DNA from: G963674505 sp964575975
GTDB lineage: Bacteria > Desulfobacterota > Desulfobacteria > Desulfobacterales > SKZT01
NCBI GenBank assembly: GCA_964575975.1
Contig: CAZNTU010000211.1
Span: 1 to 9,716, forward strand
Direction of reading: 5' to 3'
DNA: 9,716 bases
The notes beneath the pieces are model-generated. The model did no database searches. It was not told the origin of the DNA and was given only the letters and a program-made list of their open reading frames with translations. The translations under genes were made by a program, and so were the position numbers. This document shows, piece by piece, positions 6,789 through 9,716 of the stretch. Positions within the stretch are counted from its first letter, which is position 1; every line of letters begins with the position of its first letter.

Positions 6789-7895
6789 CTATCCCTTGTC
6801 CATCCACTGTAGAATCCTGAACTTCTTTTCCGACCGCGCATCGATTCTCAAGACGATTTCGATGCGATGGGAGACGGGCCCGTCCTGCGCCCTGCCGACC
6901 GAGGATATCGTGAAGAAAGGCGATCTCGCGTTGAAAGAGGTCGTCACGTAGGGCGACATCTCCGCATAGACGGCCGCGCCCGCGATTTCCAGCAGATCGG
7001 ACATGTTCATGTCCTTTTCCTTTCTGAATTCCAAGATTTCAGCAACCAGCTCGGGCGTCATTTGGGGCAGCCTTTTCAGCATTTCGGGACTTGCGTAGTT
7101 AAGGTTGATTTTGCTCGACGAAACCCTGCCGCCAGGGCCGCCGGTTCTTCTTTTTCCAAATCCCGCGACGGACTTGTCGTCGCTTTCGTCGGTCCAAACG
7201 CTTACGATGTCTTTCAGCCCTCCGTAAAAGATTTCCGGAGTAACGCCCCTTACCAGCAGCAATTCCTCCACGGATTCGAACTTGTCGTCCTTGGCCTGAT
7301 AAGGCTTCGGCAGCGCCATATAGTAGTCGTCCTCGGCTCCGTTGGCGCGATGCAGACTGTCCTGGTCCCTCCAGTCGAGAATGGAGTCCACGACGATATC
7401 CTTTTCGTCGTCCGACAGTCCGAATCCGTCGAGCATCATCCTTAAAAGATTCTGCTGTGCTTCGTTGATGTTTACCTTGCCGGCCACGTTTCCGATGATA
7501 ACGGAAAAAGAGTTCGTTCCGAAGGGGACGTTCGGGATTTCCACGTTTATCCTCCAATCGATTTCCCCCTCCCCGTCCTCTTTTACCCCGAGACCGGCTT
7601 CCTCCGCCGTCATTGTTTTGGGAGGCGTAGTCTCCAGTTCGATCAATTCGACCACGGCCGCCATGAGTCCGGCTCTCGCCGCGTAATAGGCTTCCGTCTG
7701 CTCCTTGAAATTCCTTGTGATATTGACCTCCGTGCGCATGGCGTGGCAAAACTCGCCCACGATTACCGACAACAACGCCAGTACCCAAATGACCAGAAAA
7801 AGGGCGATCCCCTTTTCGTCATCCCATATTTTGCCCGTCTCGCTTTTCACGCTTCCGTCTTCCGTTTTCGCATTGTTCGGCATACGGCGCTTCAA
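6789..7895 (-). CDS. gspK: GspK, T2SS minor pseudopilin (pseudopilus tip)
   Basis: A 368-residue pseudopilin, the largest of the set as usual for GspK. The mature helix starts after G29 as IALFLVIWVLALLSVIVGEF and has Leu instead of Glu at +5, the diagnostic difference of GspK/XcpX, which caps the pseudopilus. Family motifs follow: ILDWRDQDSLHRANGAEDDYY (residues 172-192), a first SAM-like repeat (FESVEELLLVRGVTP), a second (INLNYASPEMLKRLP), and a terminal ILQWMDKG typical of the family end. Translation probably starts at TTG 7895, overlapping the gspJ stop (TTGA). An ATG four codons later at 7883 is equally possible, and a GTG at 7853 would give a short leader. The stop is TAG at 6791-6789. 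Confidence 0.93.
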   Translation of the reverse strand: MKRRMPNNAKTEDGSVKSETGKIWDDEKGIALFLVIWVLALLSVIVGEFCHAMRTEVNITRNFKEQTEAYYAARAGLMAAVVELIELETTPPKTMTAEEAGLGVKEDGEGEIDWRINVEIPNVPFGTNSFSVIIGNVAGKVNINEAQQNLLRMMLDGFGLSDDEKDIVVDSILDWRDQDSLHRANGAEDDYYMALPKPYQAKDDKFESVEELLLVRGVTPEIFYGGLKDIVSVWTDESDDKSVAGFGKRRTGGPGGRVSSSKINLNYASPEMLKRLPQMTPELVAEILEFRKEKDMNMSDLLEIAGAAVYAEMSPYVTTSFNARSPFFTISSVGRAQDGPVSHRIEIVLRIDARSEKKFRILQWMDKG

Positions 7896-8587
7896 GATTT
7901 GTCGTTTTCCAGGTTTATAGGCGCAATCACCACCAAAGGCGCGGCGTCCGCCTCCTCCGCGACCTTCAGCCTGATGGCCATCGGAGCCCCCTTGTCATTG
8001 GCGGGATCCCACCTTTCCACCCATTGCGGTTCCTCTTCCAGACCCTCCTCCGGAGGCTTCAGATACTCGAAGGAAATGCCGTGGGCCTCCGGTATCAGGT
8101 TGAAATATTCCTCCGGATCGATATCGTCGAATTCGAACTCCTCGTCGAACAATACGGAGTTCCTTTCGAAAGCGAAAAGCCCTTCTCCGCCATCCTCCCC
8201 TTCGGAGACCGAATATCTGACGAAGACGATTCCGAATTCGTTGGCGGGTTTAAGCGACACCAGAGAAGCGAATTCGAACGATTTCGCGTCCCCCTTCAGG
8301 AGAAGCTCCTCCTTGTCGAATCTTTTGACGTTCTTGAAAACTATCGACGCCATCTGCCGAGTGACCAACTCCAGCACGATCCTGTGGCGCTGATGCTTCT
8401 CGATGTCCCTCTCGCCCTTCTCCCACGCCTTCGTTCCGATTCTGAACGCTCCGAAAACGATCACGAGGATAACGGCGACGATCGTCAGCGAAATTATAAG
8501 CTCGAGCAAGGTGAACCCGTCCGGCTCCCTTGCCGGGCGAAATTCCCGCGGAAGACTTTTCGCCAAGTATTTCCTATAGGGTTTCAT
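7892..8587 (-). CDS. gspJ: GspJ, T2SS minor pseudopilin
   Basis: A 231-residue minor pseudopilin with a leader ending PDG (residue 24) and a mature N-terminus FTLLELIISLTIVAVILVIV with Glu at +5. Its length, larger than GspH and GspI, and its place between gspI and gspK fit GspJ, the partner of GspI and GspK in the tip complex. The helix continues into a charged segment and the typical 'RxxxELVTRQMASI' stretch seen in GspJ proteins. The acidic middle region (DDIDPEEYFNL) resembles loops in this family. The ATG at 8587 overlaps the gspI end by 14 bases. A TTG at 8566 has AGGA five bases upstream and would shorten the leader to 17 residues, so it is a real alternative. The stop TGA overlaps the gspK start. 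Confidence 0.88.
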   Translation of the reverse strand: MKPYRKYLAKSLPREFRPAREPDGFTLLELIISLTIVAVILVIVFGAFRIGTKAWEKGERDIEKHQRHRIVLELVTRQMASIVFKNVKRFDKEELLLKGDAKSFEFASLVSLKPANEFGIVFVRYSVSEGEDGGEGLFAFERNSVLFDEEFEFDDIDPEEYFNLIPEAHGISFEYLKPPEEGLEEEPQWVERWDPANDKGAPMAIRLKVAEEADAAPLVVIAPINLENDKS

Positions 8588-9047
8588 CCGTTTTTTCGGC
8601 GACCTGCAAAGTGCCGATCTGGAAGCTTTTTAGCCGGTCCCCGGACTGCCACGCCACCGCCACGGTCACGTTGAACACATCGAGCGGAGAAGGCTTTTCC
8701 ACCTCGTCTTCCGTCTTCTCCGGCTCCACGAGCACGATCTCCGCCCTCCACAAATACCCGTCGTCGAATTCCCCCTCGTAAAGGCCTTCCTCCAACTTGG
8801 TCTTCAAGAGGAACTCCTCCATTTTTTCCCTGGCGTGAAAGACGGCGCGGGTATAGTCGTCGGCAAGCCTGGCGGACTTGAGCCCCCCGGAAAACAGTTG
8901 CAGAATCACCACCAGCGAAATCGCAAGCAGCATCATGGCGACAAGCGTCTCCATCAGAGTAAATCCTCCCGCGCCTTTTCCGCGTTCCACTTTCCCGGTC
9001 CATTTCTTCAACTGGAAAAAACCATGTCGCAACCAATTCGATCTCAT
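8574..9047 (-). CDS. gspI: GspI, T2SS minor pseudopilin
   Basis: A 157-residue minor pseudopilin. A basic leader ends at G28, and the mature helix begins FTLMETLVAMMLLAISLV with Glu at +5 (residue 33). The following YTRAVFHAREKMEEFLL (residues 65-81) matches the conserved 'A-x-x-K-M-E' block that identifies GspI/PulI, which pairs with GspJ and GspK to form the tip that starts pseudopilus assembly. The ATG at 9047 overlaps the gspH stop by four bases (ATGA), supporting coupling. It gives a 28-residue leader, long for a T2SS pseudopilin. An in-frame GTG at 8990 would give a nine-residue leader (MERGKGAGG) but has only a weak, closely spaced GGG upstream. The position between gspH and gspJ agrees with the call. 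Confidence 0.88.
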   Translation of the reverse strand: MRSNWLRHGFFQLKKWTGKVERGKGAGGFTLMETLVAMMLLAISLVVILQLFSGGLKSARLADDYTRAVFHAREKMEEFLLKTKLEEGLYEGEFDDGYLWRAEIVLVEPEKTEDEVEKPSPLDVFNVTVAVAWQSGDRLKSFQIGTLQVAEKTDETL

Positions 9048-9649
9048 TTGTCGGACTCGTTCTCTTCCGAAAGTTTGACGATGCCGGTGACGGGATCGAC
9101 GACGATCCGAAACCTGTTTTCCTTTTCGTCTACAAGAACGACCTCGCCTCCGCTGCTGTTGCCCGCAGGATAGAATTCGAGCCTGAACGATTCCGATTCG
9201 ACTTCCTCTTCGCCGATCACGCCTTTTTCGATTTTAACGGTTTCGGGCAGCAAATAGGCTTTCCGGTCCGACTCCTTTTCGGACGCTTTCTCCGTCAAGG
9301 CGGCCTTCGCCTCCGCCTCGGCGTAGGGATCGTCCTTTTTTTCCGTTTTTTCCGGTTCGATGAAACAGCCGTTCTTTTCGACGTCGAAAACGGCGAAATA
9401 GGTTTTCTTTTCGGAAACCGCCTGGCTTCTCGCATATCGAAGAGCGGACGCGATTTTCTGCACCGAGGTCCTCATGTGCGCCTTGGTCAGCGAACCGACA
9501 AGCCTCGGAGCGGCCATAGCCGAAACGAGTCCCACGATGACGAGGACCACGATCAGTTCCAGCAGCGTAAAACCGGCCTCGCCATCCCTTTTTCGGAAAG
9601 GGATGGATTCTCTATTCGTCGATGTTTTTCCAGTTGACAATGTCGGCAT
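9044..9649 (-). CDS. gspH: GspH, T2SS minor pseudopilin
   Basis: A 201-residue minor pseudopilin of the pseudopilus tip. A prepilin peptidase site G26/F27 is followed by FTLLELIVVLVIVG, with the conserved Glu at +5 (residue 31) and a hydrophobic helix to about residue 46. The C-terminal part carries the GspH hallmarks FYPAGNSSGGEV (residues 159-170) and VDPVTG (184-189). An ATG at 9649, inside gspG (38-bp overlap), has GAGG six bases upstream; a TTG at 9640 with AGAGG nine bases upstream is an alternative. Longer frames reaching 9709 start deeper inside gspG and are unlikely. A very charged Glu/Lys/Ala-rich segment (about residues 97-130) sits between the helix and the C-terminal beta region and looks like an inserted loop. 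The stop overlaps the gspI start (ATGA). Family assignment is firm; the exact start is uncertain. Confidence 0.9.
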   Translation of the reverse strand: MPTLSTGKTSTNRESIPFRKRDGEAGFTLLELIVVLVIVGLVSAMAAPRLVGSLTKAHMRTSVQKIASALRYARSQAVSEKKTYFAVFDVEKNGCFIEPEKTEKKDDPYAEAEAKAALTEKASEKESDRKAYLLPETVKIEKGVIGEEEVESESFRLEFYPAGNSSGGEVVLVDEKENRFRIVVDPVTGIVKLSEENESDK

Positions 9650-9716
9650 CCTCTCCCTCGCCGCCCAAATTGCCGTCCGCGCCGTAGGAAACAATGTCGT
9701 AGTCTCCATGTTCGCC
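9612..9716 (-). CDS. gspG: GspG, T2SS major pseudopilin (C-terminal 34 residues only; 5' end outside window)
   Basis: Only the 3' end is present: 34 codons in frame to the window edge, then a TAG stop at 9614-9612. The translated tail contains DYDIVSYGADGNLGGEGED followed by ADIVNWKN, which is the signature C-terminus of GspG/PulG. In that family the aspartate-rich loop binds a structural Ca2+ ion needed for pseudopilin stability, and the Asp residues of the loop are intact here. GspG is the main subunit of the periplasmic pseudopilus that drives substrates through the secretin. The next gene, gspH, begins inside this one, so the two are probably translationally coupled. The N-terminal methylation helix cannot be seen. 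Identity is very secure despite the truncation because this tail is so distinctive. Confidence 0.95.
   Translation of the reverse strand, partial: GEHGDYDIVSYGADGNLGGEGEDADIVNWKNIDE

Noticed and set aside
1554..9716. Type IV pilus operon rather than T2SS
   Set aside because: GspL, GspM and GspC look PilMNOP-like, but the GspG tail, GspH C-terminal motifs, GspI motif and especially GspK (Leu at +5, WRDQDS block, SAM-like repeats) are specific to T2SS.

Overview
The window comes from a Gram-negative (diderm) bacterium: every large reading frame with recognisable protein sequence belongs to an envelope-spanning type II secretion system (T2SS) or to a periplasmic/inner-membrane sensing pair. The gene order, the fused PilM/PilN-like GspL and the short GspC without a PDZ domain recall Desulfobacterota ('deltaproteobacteria') or related phyla. 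That placement is inference from gene content only; no rRNA or other phylogenetic marker is present.

All eleven genes lie on the minus strand, so transcription runs from high to low coordinates. From the right edge: the 3' end of gspG (major pseudopilin), then gspH, gspI, gspJ and gspK (minor pseudopilins), gspL (inner-membrane assembly platform, PilM-PilN type fusion), gspM (PilO-like partner), a gspC-like gene and gspD (outer-membrane secretin, ending at 1554). After a 70-bp spacer come a periplasmic substrate-binding-like protein (509-1483) and the 5' end of a membrane-bound sensor that runs off the left edge (1-512). Most junctions overlap by a few bases or are nearly abutting (H/I ATGA, J/K TTGA, L/M GTGA, binding protein/sensor GTGA), which points to one translationally coupled operon. 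The only spacers over 20 bp are between gspK and gspL and between gspD and the binding-protein gene. No stretch of 300 bases lacks a gene. I see no plus-strand gene, tRNA, rRNA, CRISPR array, insertion sequence or convincing intrinsic terminator. gspE (ATPase), gspF (platform protein) and most of gspG are expected beyond base 9716, and the prepilin peptidase (gspO) is not in the window.

How the parts work together: GspG polymerises into the pseudopilus, and GspH/I/J/K form its tip. GspL and GspM, with the absent GspE and GspF, form the inner-membrane motor platform. The GspC-like protein should connect the platform to the secretin GspD, through which folded periplasmic proteins leave the cell. 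The last two genes look like a separate ligand-sensing module (a binding protein delivering signal to a two-TM receptor) that may be co-transcribed with the T2SS.

The system itself is a recognisable T2SS. The points that deviate from textbook members are a secretin with a possible lipid anchor and an approximately 130-residue charged linker before N0, a short PFG-containing basic motif shared by that linker and the extreme C-terminus of the GspC-like protein, unusually long pseudopilin leader peptides, and an exact 10-bp inverted repeat bracketing the start codon of the binding-protein gene.
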